64,000 nt of DNA from Algiphilus aromaticivorans DG1253 (GTDB lineage Bacteria; Pseudomonadota; Gammaproteobacteria; Nevskiales; Nevskiaceae). This document shows positions 1-7,661 of this stretch, in pieces. The stretch's first letter is position 1; each line of letters starts with the position of its first letter. Location of the stretch: the NCBI RefSeq assembly GCF_000733765.1, contig NZ_JPOG01000001.1:1178001-1242000 (forward strand). Direction: 5' to 3'. The notes under the pieces are model-generated. The model saw only the letters and a program-made list of their open reading frames with translations, had not been told where the DNA came from and ran no database searches. The translations under genes and the position numbers were made by a program.

Positions 1-4
1 ACTG

Positions 5-111
5 CGGTTTCGCTCGCTCGGCATCCATGCCGAGCGAGCCCTGCGCGCGACGCCCGCCTCGGCCACCCTCAAGGGCACGGATCGCGCTGGCTCGCCGCTG
101 CGCGGCATCGC
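5..111. repeat. Short mosaic relative of the 40.3 kb intergenic hairpin element
   Basis: Non-coding stretch at the window edge. Positions 12-39 form a perfect 13-bp inverted repeat (GCTCGCTCGGCAT, 2-nt loop, ATGCCGAGCGAGC). Positions 5-17 match 40331-40343 at 12 of 13 bases, and 68-111 match 40742-40786 at about 37 of 45 with one gap. The two ends of the larger element are therefore present while its middle is missing. I see no gene in positions 1-208; 112-208 is unremarkable intergenic DNA downstream of hda. The relationship is read directly from the sequence; the idea of a mobile or mosaic repeat family is inference. Confidence 0.5.
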
Positions 112-208
112 CAAAGCATTTTTCAGCCCTGGCCAGTCGTCCGGGTGAATCGATGACTCCAGCCTCGCTTGCCTTGTGATGGAGCGGTTCTTCTGGCCAG
201 CGCGTCGT

Positions 209-874
209 TCAGCCTTCGCCCAGCACCATGCGCACGAAGGGCGCCGTGATGCGTCCGCGCTTGGCGGCCAGTGCGGCGATGTCCAGCCGTTCCAGCGCTG
301 ATTCCAGATGACCGGGGTCGCGTCTTTCGTGGCGTAGCAACCAGGCCACAGCGGTGTCGCTGATGTGCAGACCGCGTTGCTGCGCGCGCGCTTCCAGCCA
401 GCTGCGCAGCGATGTCTCGTCCAGCGGCCGCAGTCGGAAGGCGCTGCACTGCGTGAGCCGCGTCTGCAGGTCGCGCAGCAGCTCGGGTAAGTTCTGGGTT
501 TCACAGCGCGCCGCTACTGCCAGCGGCAGCCCCTGGCTGCGCCGACTGTCGAGCACCCGCAGCAAGGTCGTTGCGGCCTCGGGGCGCCCGCTCAGCGCCT
601 CCAGGTCATCGACGCCCAGCCAGCTCACCGACTCGGCGCCGGCGAGGCTGTCGCTATCGCTGATCATGTCCGCAGGCAAGTAGAGCGCACCCGGCTCGCT
701 GCGCGCGCGGGCGCGCAGCAGATGCGTCTTGCCGCAGCCGGGCGGGCCGTGCAAGTAGAGGCAGCCAGTGTCGTAGCGCAGGCTGTGCAGGGCGGCGGCG
801 TTGTCGCCGATCACGAAGTGTTCGAAGCCGGGCGGCCGGCGCGCTGCCATGGCCAGCGGTAGCTGCCCGCTCAC
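209..874 (-). CDS. hda: DnaA-homologue Hda, regulatory inactivation of DnaA
   Basis: AAA+ protein of 221 residues that, with the DNA-loaded sliding clamp, stimulates ATP hydrolysis on DnaA and so limits re-initiation. The N-terminus carries the clamp-binding motif QLPLA (residues 4-8), followed by Walker A GPPGCGKT (43-50) and Walker B VDD (88-90). Like other Hda proteins it stops after the AAA+ region and lacks the DnaA DNA-binding domain. I chose the GTG start at 874 because it gives the clamp motif at the expected place and a 4-bp GTGA overlap with the stop of the upstream permease gene. An open frame continues upstream of this GTG, but only as a shadow of perM. Translational coupling to perM is likely. 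Confidence 0.9.
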   Translation of the reverse strand: MSGQLPLAMAARRPPGFEHFVIGDNAAALHSLRYDTGCLYLHGPPGCGKTHLLRARARSEPGALYLPADMISDSDSLAGAESVSWLGVDDLEALSGRPEAATTLLRVLDSRRSQGLPLAVAARCETQNLPELLRDLQTRLTQCSAFRLRPLDETSLRSWLEARAQQRGLHISDTAVAWLLRHERRDPGHLESALERLDIAALAAKRGRITAPFVRMVLGEG

Positions 875-1977
875 GGGGGTGATTCCTCCGGCGCGTCGTC
901 GCTGCCGACGTAGACTGGGCTGTGCAGCCAGCGCTGCTTGGCGTGGCGCATCAGCACCGAGATGCCAGCAGAGGCGGGCAGGGCCAGCAATACGCCCACG
1001 AAGCCGAAGAGCTGTCCGCCGGCCAGCAGCGCGAAGATTACCGCCACCGGGTGAAGGCCGATGCGGTCGCCGACCAGCATGGGCGTCAGTACCGCGGTCT
1101 CCAGGATCTGGCCGACGCCAAAGACGAGCAATACCCAGAGCAGGGGCAGCAACGCCTGCTCCTGGAAGAGCATGGCCACGACGGCGGCACTGAGCCCGAC
1201 GATCAGCCCTAGATAGGGCACGAAGCTGACCATCCCGGCGACGATGCCGATGAGCAGCGCCAGCTCCAGACCGGCCATCCAGAGGCCGGTGGTGTAGATG
1301 AGCGCCAGCGCAGCCATTACCGTGAGCTGGCCGCGTAGGAAGGCAGCGAGCACGGTATCCGTCTCGGTGGCGATCTCGCGGATCTTGCCGACGAAGGGGC
1401 GCGGGATCATGCCGTCGATCCAGGCGATGAGGCGGTCCCAGTCGCGCAGCAGATAGAAGGTCACCACCGGCACCATCAGGATGTTGACGAGGACGGTGAG
1501 CAGCGCGCCGCCGGACTGCGTTGCCTTGGATAGCAGCTCGCGCGCGATGCTGCCGGCTTGCTCCCAGTTGTCGCTTACCAGCTCGCGCAAGCTCTGTGCG
1601 TCGATGCGGCCGCCATCCGGAATTGTGACGCCGAGGGTCGGCAGCGCCGTTTCCTGCAGCCATTGCAGATATTCTGGAAGGCGCTGCAGAAAGGTCTGCA
1701 GCTGTTGTTGCAGCAAGGGAAGCAGCAGCGCGATGGCTGCCAGCGAGCCGAGCGTGATGGTGCTGAAGACGATGACAACGCCACTGGTGCGCGATAGGCG
1801 CAGGCGTTCCAGACGGTCAACGAGCGGGTCGCCGAGATAGGCCAGCGCCGCGCCCAGTACGAAAGGCAGCAAAATTGGCGTCAGCAGCCAGAGCACGAGC
1901 AGCAGGCCGGCGCCGGCACCGATCCAGATAAAGCTTTCCTTGCGTTGCGGATTCACGGAGACGCTCCTCCCGGCCAA
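871..1977 (-). CDS. perM: AI-2E/PerM-family inner-membrane permease
   Basis: Polytopic membrane protein of 368 residues. Two hydrophobic segments lie close to the N-terminus (about residues 17-50), another pair around 65-90, then a soluble stretch rich in Gln/Leu, and four or more membrane helices in the C-terminal half (about 210-340). This is the AI-2E transporter family layout. Family members have been proposed as signal exporters or Na+/H+ antiporters, and the substrate cannot be read here. It sits directly upstream of hda, as is common in gammaproteobacteria, and is divergent from purM across an 82-bp gap. A second GTG a few codons downstream could also serve as start. Confidence 0.85.
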   Translation of the reverse strand: MAGRSVSVNPQRKESFIWIGAGAGLLLVLWLLTPILLPFVLGAALAYLGDPLVDRLERLRLSRTSGVVIVFSTITLGSLAAIALLLPLLQQQLQTFLQRLPEYLQWLQETALPTLGVTIPDGGRIDAQSLRELVSDNWEQAGSIARELLSKATQSGGALLTVLVNILMVPVVTFYLLRDWDRLIAWIDGMIPRPFVGKIREIATETDTVLAAFLRGQLTVMAALALIYTTGLWMAGLELALLIGIVAGMVSFVPYLGLIVGLSAAVVAMLFQEQALLPLLWVLLVFGVGQILETAVLTPMLVGDRIGLHPVAVIFALLAGGQLFGFVGVLLALPASAGISVLMRHAKQRWLHSPVYVGSDDAPEESPP

Positions 1978-2059
1978 TAGGGGGTGTACCAGCTGTCAGC
2001 CGGCGCGGCTGCAATAATAGACGTCCATTGTCCCAATCCGCGCGAATGGCGCGGCCATC

Positions 2060-3091
2060 ATGAGCCAGACACCGCTTAGCTATCGCGATGCCGGCGTCGA
2101 TATCGACGCTGCCGACGACCTCGTCAAGGATATCAAGCAGCTCGCCGCGACGACCCAGCGGCCAGAAGTCATGGGGGGCGTCGGCGGTTTTGGCGCGCTG
2201 ATGCGTCTGCCCAGCGGCTATCGCGATCCGGTGCTCGTCTCCGGCACCGACGGCGTCGGCACCAAGCTGCGGTTGGGTATCGACCAGGGTCGCGTGCGTG
2301 GTCTGGGTATCGACCTGGTGGCGATGTGCGTCAACGACATCCTGTGTTGCGGCGCCGAGCCACTCTTTTTTCTCGACTATTACGCCACCGGTAAGCTGGA
2401 CCCCGCCACGGCGGCCGAAGTGATCGCCGGCATCGCCGACGGTTGCCGGCAGGCCGGCTGCGCGCTCATCGGAGGCGAGACGGCCGAGATGCCCGGCATG
2501 TACGGCAGTGGCGACTTCGACCTGGCCGGCTTCGCGGTGGGTGTGGCCGAGGCCGACGCCATTGTTGATGGCCGGCGCAATGTGCAGGCCGGCGACGTGC
2601 TCGTCGGGCTGGCCTCTTCAGGCCTGCATTCCAACGGCTTTTCGTTGGCACGCGCTGTCGTGGCGCGGCAGGGAGCAGACATGGACGAAGAAGTCGATGG
2701 ACATGCTCTGGGCGATCTGCTGCTGGCGCCGACGCGCATCTATGCACCGGCGGTCAAGGCGCTGCTCGGCCAGTTGCCAGTGCATGCCATGGCGCATATC
2801 ACCGGCGGCGGCATCACCGAGAACCTGCCACGTGTTCTGCCGGAAGGTTGCGGCGCCGAAGTCGATCCGAATACCTGGCAGCGTCCGGCCATCTTCGACT
2901 GGCTCGCCGACAAGGGGCCGGTGACGCCGGAGGAAATGCTGCGCACCTTCAATTGCGGCATCGGATTCGTTTTCGCGCTGCCGGCCGATTCGCTCGATGA
3001 CGCGCTGCAGCGTTTGCGCGACGCCGGTGAGGCGCCCTGCGTTATCGGAAAGGTCGTGGAGGGCGAAGCCGGAGTCCGTTACAGCGCATGA
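2060..3091 (+). CDS. purM: Phosphoribosylformylglycinamidine cyclo-ligase (AIR synthetase)
   Basis: Converts FGAM to aminoimidazole ribonucleotide using ATP, the fifth step of de novo purine synthesis in the cytosol. The 343-residue length is typical. Family signatures are present in order: GTDGVGTKL near residue 70, a cysteine-rich stretch [18 protein letters not shown] near 100, [11 protein letters not shown] near 140, and [13 protein letters not shown] near 250. The stop overlaps the purN start by four bases (ATGA), so the two are probably translationally coupled. The 82-bp gap shared with perM must hold both promoters. I do not see a convincing PurR-like palindrome there. Confidence 0.97.
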   Translation: MSQTPLSYRDAGVDIDAADDLVKDIKQLAATTQRPEVMGGVGGFGALMRLPSGYRDPVLVSGTDGVGTKLRLGIDQGRVRGLGIDLVAMCVNDILCCGAEPLFFLDYYATGKLDPATAAEVIAGIADGCRQAGCALIGGETAEMPGMYGSGDFDLAGFAVGVAEADAIVDGRRNVQAGDVLVGLASSGLHSNGFSLARAVVARQGADMDEEVDGHALGDLLLAPTRIYAPAVKALLGQLPVHAMAHITGGGITENLPRVLPEGCGAEVDPNTWQRPAIFDWLADKGPVTPEEMLRTFNCGIGFVFALPADSLDDALQRLRDAGEAPCVIGKVVEGEAGVRYSA

Positions 3092-3747
3092 GGGCACGTC
3101 TCTGCGTCCTAGTCTCGGGCCGCGGGCGCAATCTGCGCGCGCTGCATGCTGCATGCGCGGATGGTCGCATCGATGCGGATCTGGTGCGCGTTGTGTCCAA
3201 CCGGCCGGATGCAGCCGCTGTCAGCTTCGCGCGCGAGCAGGGCATCGAGGCGGTCGTCGTGGACAACCGCGAATTCGGCACCCGCATGGCCTTCGACGCG
3301 GCGCTGGGCGATGCCATCGCCGCGGCCGACCCGGACTGGATCGCGCTGGCCGGCTTCATGCGTGTGCTGAGCGACGGGCTGGTGCAGCGCTTCGCCGGTC
3401 GCATGCTCAATGTGCACCCATCGCTGCTGCCGCGTCACCGAGGGTTGCACACGCACCGTGCGGTAATGGCCGCGGGTGAGCGTGAGCACGGTGCCAGTGT
3501 GCACTTCGTTTCGCCCGAACTGGACAGCGGCCCCGTCATCATTCAGGGGCGGTGCAGCGTGACCGCGGATGATGATGAGGACACGTTGGCGCAGCGCGTG
3601 CTGGAGACAGTCGAGTTGCGCATCTACCCCCAGGCCGTGGCCTGGGCCTGCGCGGGACGACTGCGCTGGCGCGGCCGATCGGCCGTGCTGGACGATCGCG
3701 CGCTGACCCGGCCCCTGGACCTCACATCCTTGGAAGAGGGCTTCTAG
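3088..3747 (+). CDS. purN: Phosphoribosylglycinamide formyltransferase (GAR transformylase)
   Basis: Transfers a formyl group from 10-formyl-THF to GAR, the third purine step. The protein has 219 residues. The catalytic triad is visible: Asn and His in LNVHPSLLP (about 108-110) and Asp in ELDSGPVI (about 146), with [10 protein letters not shown] between. The phosphate-binding loop near residue 10 reads SGRGRNL where the E. coli enzyme has SGNGSNL, so an Arg replaces the usual Ser. The C-terminus (RIYPQAVAW) is conserved. The gene is coupled to purM by a 4-bp overlap and followed after 3 bp by a DUF3108 gene, a common arrangement. Confidence 0.95.
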   Translation: MRARLCVLVSGRGRNLRALHAACADGRIDADLVRVVSNRPDAAAVSFAREQGIEAVVVDNREFGTRMAFDAALGDAIAAADPDWIALAGFMRVLSDGLVQRFAGRMLNVHPSLLPRHRGLHTHRAVMAAGEREHGASVHFVSPELDSGPVIIQGRCSVTADDDEDTLAQRVLETVELRIYPQAVAWACAGRLRWRGRSAVLDDRALTRPLDLTSLEEGF

Positions 3748-3750
3748 CAC

Positions 3751-4479
3751 ATGCGCATTCAGCAATGGATTCAGGCAGCGACGCTGGCGGCTGCCGCCGG
3801 CGGAACGGCTGGCACGGCAGGTGCCAGCGAGCCGCCCCTCGACGCGCTGCCTACTTTCGAGGCGGTCTATGCCGCTACCTGGAAAGGTCTCAAGCTCGGC
3901 GAGATCGTGCTGGAACTCAAGCGCGAGGGCGAGTACTGCTATCGCTACCGCTCCACTGCCAAGCCGCGTGCCATGGTCCGCATGTTCTACGGCGAGCCCC
4001 AGGAGACCAGCCATTTCTGCCTGGTTGACGGCGAAGTGAAGCCCGTTCGCTTTGTTTATGACCACGGCGAGGACAGCTTCGAACTCGACTTCGATAGCAT
4101 CGAGGGCGAGGTGCGCGGCGCCGGGCAGACGCGCGAGCTGCCGGACAACGCGCAGGACCGCTTCGGCATGCATCAGGCCGTGCGCGCCTGGATCATGAGC
4201 CAAGCCCCCGAGCCGCCGGAAGGCGACTACGTCTTCACCATGGTCGAGGACGACCGCATGGCCGAGTACACGCTGCGCGTGACCGGCGAGGAGCAGGTGA
4301 AGGTTCCGGCGGGGCGCTACGACAGCTTTCTGTTGGAGCGTGTCGACGACCGCAAGATCAACCGTTTCTGGGTGGCTCCTGATGCGGCCTACATGCCGGT
4401 GAAGGTGGAGACGGGCCGCGACGGCAGCATCCAGCTGAGCATGGAGCTACAGCGCTTCACGCCCACCAGCGGCGACTGA
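3751..4479 (+). CDS. DUF3108 periplasmic protein
   Basis: Secreted protein of 242 residues with an N-terminal hydrophobic, Ala/Gly-rich signal peptide (about residues 8-26, likely cleaved after AGA). The mature part has the DUF3108 pattern: a start around YAATWKGLKLGEI, central beta-rich repeats, and a C-terminal WVAPDAAYMPVKVE segment typical of the family. Its biochemical role is not established. Family members are repeatedly found after purN in gammaproteobacteria, as here with a 3-bp gap, so it belongs to the purMN transcript. It converges on the NUDIX/MBL gene with a 9-bp gap. Confidence 0.85.
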   Translation: MRIQQWIQAATLAAAAGGTAGTAGASEPPLDALPTFEAVYAATWKGLKLGEIVLELKREGEYCYRYRSTAKPRAMVRMFYGEPQETSHFCLVDGEVKPVRFVYDHGEDSFELDFDSIEGEVRGAGQTRELPDNAQDRFGMHQAVRAWIMSQAPEPPEGDYVFTMVEDDRMAEYTLRVTGEEQVKVPAGRYDSFLLERVDDRKINRFWVAPDAAYMPVKVETGRDGSIQLSMELQRFTPTSGD

Positions 4480-4488
4480 GGTAGCGGC

Positions 4489-5832
4489 TCAGGCCGCCAG
4501 TCGTCCCTCGGCGCGCAGCTTGTCGAGGTGCGCCTCGATATTGACGCGTGCCAGCGGCATCAGAAAGTCGGGCGTGCTGCCGCCGTAGATGCGCTCGAGC
4601 ATGCTGTCGACGTCGGCGCCGGCAGCCTGCATCTCCAGCACCTGCTGCTCGCGCATCTGGCGGTGCGCCAATGTTTCGCGCAGGCGGTAGGTGCCGCCCA
4701 CGGCCGGGCCGTGCGAGGGAATGACCACGGCCGGGTCGAGAGCGATGACGCGCGCCAGCGAAGCGAAATAGGCGGACATGTCGCCCTCTTCGCCGCCGAC
4801 GACGACGGTGCCGACCCCCTGGACGAGATCCGAGACCATGCACCAGGCGCGTGAATCAGGCATGGGGGCGAGCTGTCCGGCGTCATGGCCCGGCACGGCG
4901 ATGACGCGTACCGGCTCTCCCTGCCAGCGGCCGACGATGTCGCCTTCACCCACTGTGCGTACGTCGATGCCCTCGAACCAAGCTGCGCCCTCGCGCGTGG
5001 CGATACGCGCCCGTGTGTCTGCCGAGCACAGCAATGGCACGCCACGCTCGCGCGCCAGACGATTGGCGCCTTCGCGATGGTCGGGGTGGTGATGGGTGAG
5101 CAGCACAGCTGCCAGTGGCCAGTCGGCGATGGTGTCGCGCAGCTTGGCGTAGTGCTTCTCGCCGGCAGGCGAGGGGTCGATGAGCAAGCCGCCGCCGGCC
5201 GCGTCTTCGATATACAGACAATTGGTGTGCTGCGCCGGGGGGATGGTGTTCGAGGGCACGGCCAGAAGATGCAGGCCGCCGATGGGCGCGATCGCGGCGA
5301 AGCGGTCGGCGTCCTCGAATCCGGCCGCCAGCTCGGGCGCCTCGCGCGCCGCTGGATCGTCGGCCAGCGCTCGCAGCACCGCCAGGGTGGGCGGCGCGCA
5401 CAGTAGCTTTCCGCTTCCCCATTCCGCGAGCCATTCGCGCGGATGCCGCCACTGCGCCTCGGTGATTTCCTCGGCTTCGAGTTGTAGATCCGGCGCCGTT
5501 CGAAGGTCGACACGGTAGAAATGGGTGGCGAAGCGGCGCGGGATGAAGCTCGGAGTGATGGCGTGCCCGATGGCCGCCATGTCGGCGACCAAGTGGTCGG
5601 CGAGCAGGCCGGGCAGGTCGATACCCACTTCCTCATGCACCTCTCGCGCCAGCGCGCGCTGCGCGGCGAGATCGCCGGTGTCCTCGGGCAGGCGGTCAGC
5701 ATCGTCCACCTTGCCGCCCGGAAAGGCCCAGTAGCCGGGAAAGGCGGAGAGTGACTCGCGCCGGCGCACCATGAGCACGCGCTCGTCATGGACCAGAACG
5801 CCGGCGGCGGCGTCTTTAATCGCGGAATTCAT
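4489..5832 (-). CDS. NUDIX hydrolase fused to metallo-beta-lactamase-fold hydrolase
   Basis: Two-domain protein of 447 residues. Residues 1-185 form a NUDIX domain whose box reads GGKV...REVHEEVG; the spacing between the Gly and the REVxEE half is about ten residues longer than canonical, resembling NUDT19-type or CoA-diphosphatase-like Nudix proteins. Residues 200-440 form an MBL domain with THHHPDH, a later PGHD, a metal-bridging Asp region (VSDLVQG) and SHGP near the C-terminus. This domain resembles LACTB2/glyoxalase II-like hydrolases. The frame is continuous with no internal start needed. Substrates are unknown. It may be co-transcribed with the Hsp15 gene 60 bp upstream. Confidence 0.85.
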   Translation of the reverse strand: MNSAIKDAAAGVLVHDERVLMVRRRESLSAFPGYWAFPGGKVDDADRLPEDTGDLAAQRALAREVHEEVGIDLPGLLADHLVADMAAIGHAITPSFIPRRFATHFYRVDLRTAPDLQLEAEEITEAQWRHPREWLAEWGSGKLLCAPPTLAVLRALADDPAAREAPELAAGFEDADRFAAIAPIGGLHLLAVPSNTIPPAQHTNCLYIEDAAGGGLLIDPSPAGEKHYAKLRDTIADWPLAAVLLTHHHPDHREGANRLARERGVPLLCSADTRARIATREGAAWFEGIDVRTVGEGDIVGRWQGEPVRVIAVPGHDAGQLAPMPDSRAWCMVSDLVQGVGTVVVGGEEGDMSAYFASLARVIALDPAVVIPSHGPAVGGTYRLRETLAHRQMREQQVLEMQAAGADVDSMLERIYGGSTPDFLMPLARVNIEAHLDKLRAEGRLAA

Positions 5833-5892
5833 GCGTGCCTATTGCGCCTTGGTGAGGAGGAGCTTCGAGGGTAACGCAACAGTGAGCCGGCC

Positions 5893-6279
5893 TCATCGCC
5901 CCTTCAGACGCTGCAGCGCGCGGCGCTCCTTCTTGTCCGGACGGCTGTCGGGTACCGGCACGTGGCTGGCGCGGGCCTCGGCGCGACGCGCCTCGCGCTG
6001 CTCGATGCTTTCGGGTGTTTCCTCGTATAGGCGCTGCGCTTCTGGCGCGCCGCGGCGCTTGTCGTCGAGGTCGCGCACGACGACTTCCATCTCGACGGAA
6101 CCGCGGCGAATGCGCAGGCGCGCGCCTATGCGCACGGGCTTGCCGACCTTGGGGCGCTCGCCGTCGTAGCGCACGTGCCCGGCTTCGACAGCGTTGCGGG
6201 CCAGCGAGCGCGTCTTGAAGAGGCGCGCGGCCCAGAGCCACTTGTCGAGGCGGACGTCGCCGCCTGCCGGCGCGCTCAT
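5893..6279 (-). CDS. hslR: Heat-shock protein Hsp15, S4-domain ribosome-recycling factor
   Basis: Small basic RNA-binding protein of 128 residues. The S4 domain occupies about residues 9-70 (VRLDKWLWAARLFKTR at the start, then NAVEAGHV), and the C-terminus is a charged tail rich in Arg/Glu/Lys, as in E. coli Hsp15. The family binds 50S subunits that carry nascent-chain peptidyl-tRNA after heat shock and helps recycle them. It lies 13 bp downstream of cysH on the same strand and could be read through from there. No sigma-32-like promoter was recognised. Confidence 0.92.
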   Translation of the reverse strand: MSAPAGGDVRLDKWLWAARLFKTRSLARNAVEAGHVRYDGERPKVGKPVRIGARLRIRRGSVEMEVVVRDLDDKRRGAPEAQRLYEETPESIEQREARRAEARASHVPVPDSRPDKKERRALQRLKGR

Positions 6280-6292
6280 CGCCTCAGCGTCC

Positions 6293-7060
6293 TCAGAGGT
6301 GCAGCCCGCACTCCGTCTTGGCCTTGCCCTGCCAGCGGCCGGCGCGGCCGTCGCCCTTGACGGTGCAGTGCACGCAGCCGATGGACTGATAGCCCTCCGC
6401 GACCAGCGGGTGGAAGGGCAGCTCGTGCTCGGCGATGTAGGCGTCGCGCTCCTCGCGCGTGACGTCGATCATCGGGTTGAACTTGAGGATGCCGCGCCGC
6501 CACTCGAAGATCTCCATCTCGGCACGGTTGTCGGTCTGCCAGCCCATCAAGCTGGAAACCCAAACCTGATAATTCGGCTTGACCGCTTCCAGTGGCTCCA
6601 CCTTGTTGATGGCGCAGCAGAAGTCGGGGTCGCGCTCGTAGGTCTTGTCCTCGCGCGTAAACTGATGCTTCCAGTCCTCGGCGCGCAGGGAGAAGACGCT
6701 CAGACCGAAAAGCTCGGTGAGGTACTCCTTGTAGGCCAGCGTCTCGGGAAAGTGATAGCCGGTGTCGATGAAGGCGATCTTCTGCTCCGGCTGCACGCTG
6801 TGGATGATGTGCAGGAAATAGGCCGAGGTCGCGGCGAAGGAGGAAGTCACCAGCACGCGCTCCAGGTCGAAATCCTGATAGAGCCGATGCAGGCGCTCGC
6901 GAAAATCCAGCGGTGCGTAGTCGGCATTCAGCTGCGCAATGCGCGCATCGCTGGGTGCGTCCGCACGGAGCTCCGCGGGCGGCGCCGGGGCGGGTGCCTC
7001 TCCGGTCAGCTCGGCGAGCGGGATGGCGGTGGTTTCGGCGTCGCGTTCCATGCTGCGCAT
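6293..7060 (-). CDS. cysH: Phosphoadenylyl/adenylyl-sulfate reductase, iron-sulfur type
   Basis: PAPS/APS reductase of assimilatory sulfate reduction, 255 residues. A PP-loop-like stretch TSSFAATSA lies near residue 71, then DTGYHFPET near 98. The catalytic cysteine is in the C-terminal ECGLHL. Two cysteine pairs, FCC (about 148) and CVHC (about 229), are the four ligands of a [4Fe-4S] cluster. In this family the cluster marks enzymes that use APS; the E. coli PAPS reductase lacks it. Either Met1 or Met4 could be the start. The first 40 residues are an Ala/Pro-rich extension. An AT-rich upstream region probably carries the promoter. Confidence 0.9.
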   Translation of the reverse strand: MRSMERDAETTAIPLAELTGEAPAPAPPAELRADAPSDARIAQLNADYAPLDFRERLHRLYQDFDLERVLVTSSFAATSAYFLHIIHSVQPEQKIAFIDTGYHFPETLAYKEYLTELFGLSVFSLRAEDWKHQFTREDKTYERDPDFCCAINKVEPLEAVKPNYQVWVSSLMGWQTDNRAEMEIFEWRRGILKFNPMIDVTREERDAYIAEHELPFHPLVAEGYQSIGCVHCTVKGDGRAGRWQGKAKTECGLHL

Positions 7061-7127
7061 TGTAGGGATTTCGTGGCGCCTTAAAATATTTTTTGCGCAA
7101 CATCTTTATTGATATGCAATACAGCTA
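7061..7127 (-). promoter_or_regulatory. AT-rich region upstream of cysH
   Basis: This 67-bp gap is strikingly AT-rich against its surroundings, with TTAAAATATTTTTT and TTTATTGATATGCAAT on the plus strand. It lies immediately upstream of cysH and downstream of fxsA on the same strand, so it most likely holds the cysH promoter. A CysB site would be expected, but I cannot identify one by eye. Confidence 0.4.
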
Positions 7128-7562
7128 TTAAAGATCGTCGCGATCGATGCGTTCGTGCGTGCGGATTTCAACAAACTCGCCCTCGATGGTCACCGGCTCG
7201 TGGAGATCGGGGCGGGTGCGCCGGACCGTGGCGTCAGCCGCGCGCAGAGCGGGCGCGCGCACGAAGGGGAGCAACAGGAGTAGTCCGGCAGTATCCGTAA
7301 TAGGTCCCGGCAGAATGAGCAGCAGGCCGGCCAGCATCAACAACAGGCCGTTGAGCATGTCGCGCGCGGGCAACTCATTTCGGGCCATCGCCGCCTGTAT
7401 ACGTTGAAGCGCCTTCCATCCGCTGATCCGGATAACGATGATGCCGGCCGCTATGCTGCCGAGCATCCACAGCAGCAGGAAACCGCTCCCGATCTGCTCC
7501 GCGATGCGCGCGCTGAGAAGAATCTCGAAGACGAGCCAGAGGAGGAAGATAATGAAGGGCAT
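7128..7562 (-). CDS. fxsA: FxsA-family inner-membrane protein
   Basis: Membrane protein of 144 residues with the FxsA fold. An N-terminal helix (MPFIIFLLWLVFEIL) is followed by a second around residues 28-48 containing the typical G(S/A)IAAGIIVIR, and a third around 75-100 containing the family signature LPGPITDTAGLLLLLP. The C-terminal 40 residues are charged and cytoplasmic. In E. coli FxsA overproduction blocks exclusion of phage T7 by the F plasmid; its normal role is unclear. The ATG at 7562 is preferred over an upstream TTG because it starts right at the first helix. Confidence 0.85.
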   Translation of the reverse strand: MPFIIFLLWLVFEILLSARIAEQIGSGFLLLWMLGSIAAGIIVIRISGWKALQRIQAAMARNELPARDMLNGLLLMLAGLLLILPGPITDTAGLLLLLPFVRAPALRAADATVRRTRPDLHEPVTIEGEFVEIRTHERIDRDDL

Positions 7563-7661
7563 GTTGCCGCCAGCAAGGGTCTCGACACAGCCTAGCAAGT
7601 CGGCGTGGCCCTCAGGGCGGTCCTGCTACCGTGCGAGCGGATTCAGTGGGGGACAGATGTC

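Noticed and set aside
209-1663. A 484-codon minus-strand open frame covering hda and most of the permease gene
   Set aside because: Only the last 221 codons encode Hda; the upstream part is antisense-like low-complexity Arg/Gly sequence overlapping the well-supported perM frame.
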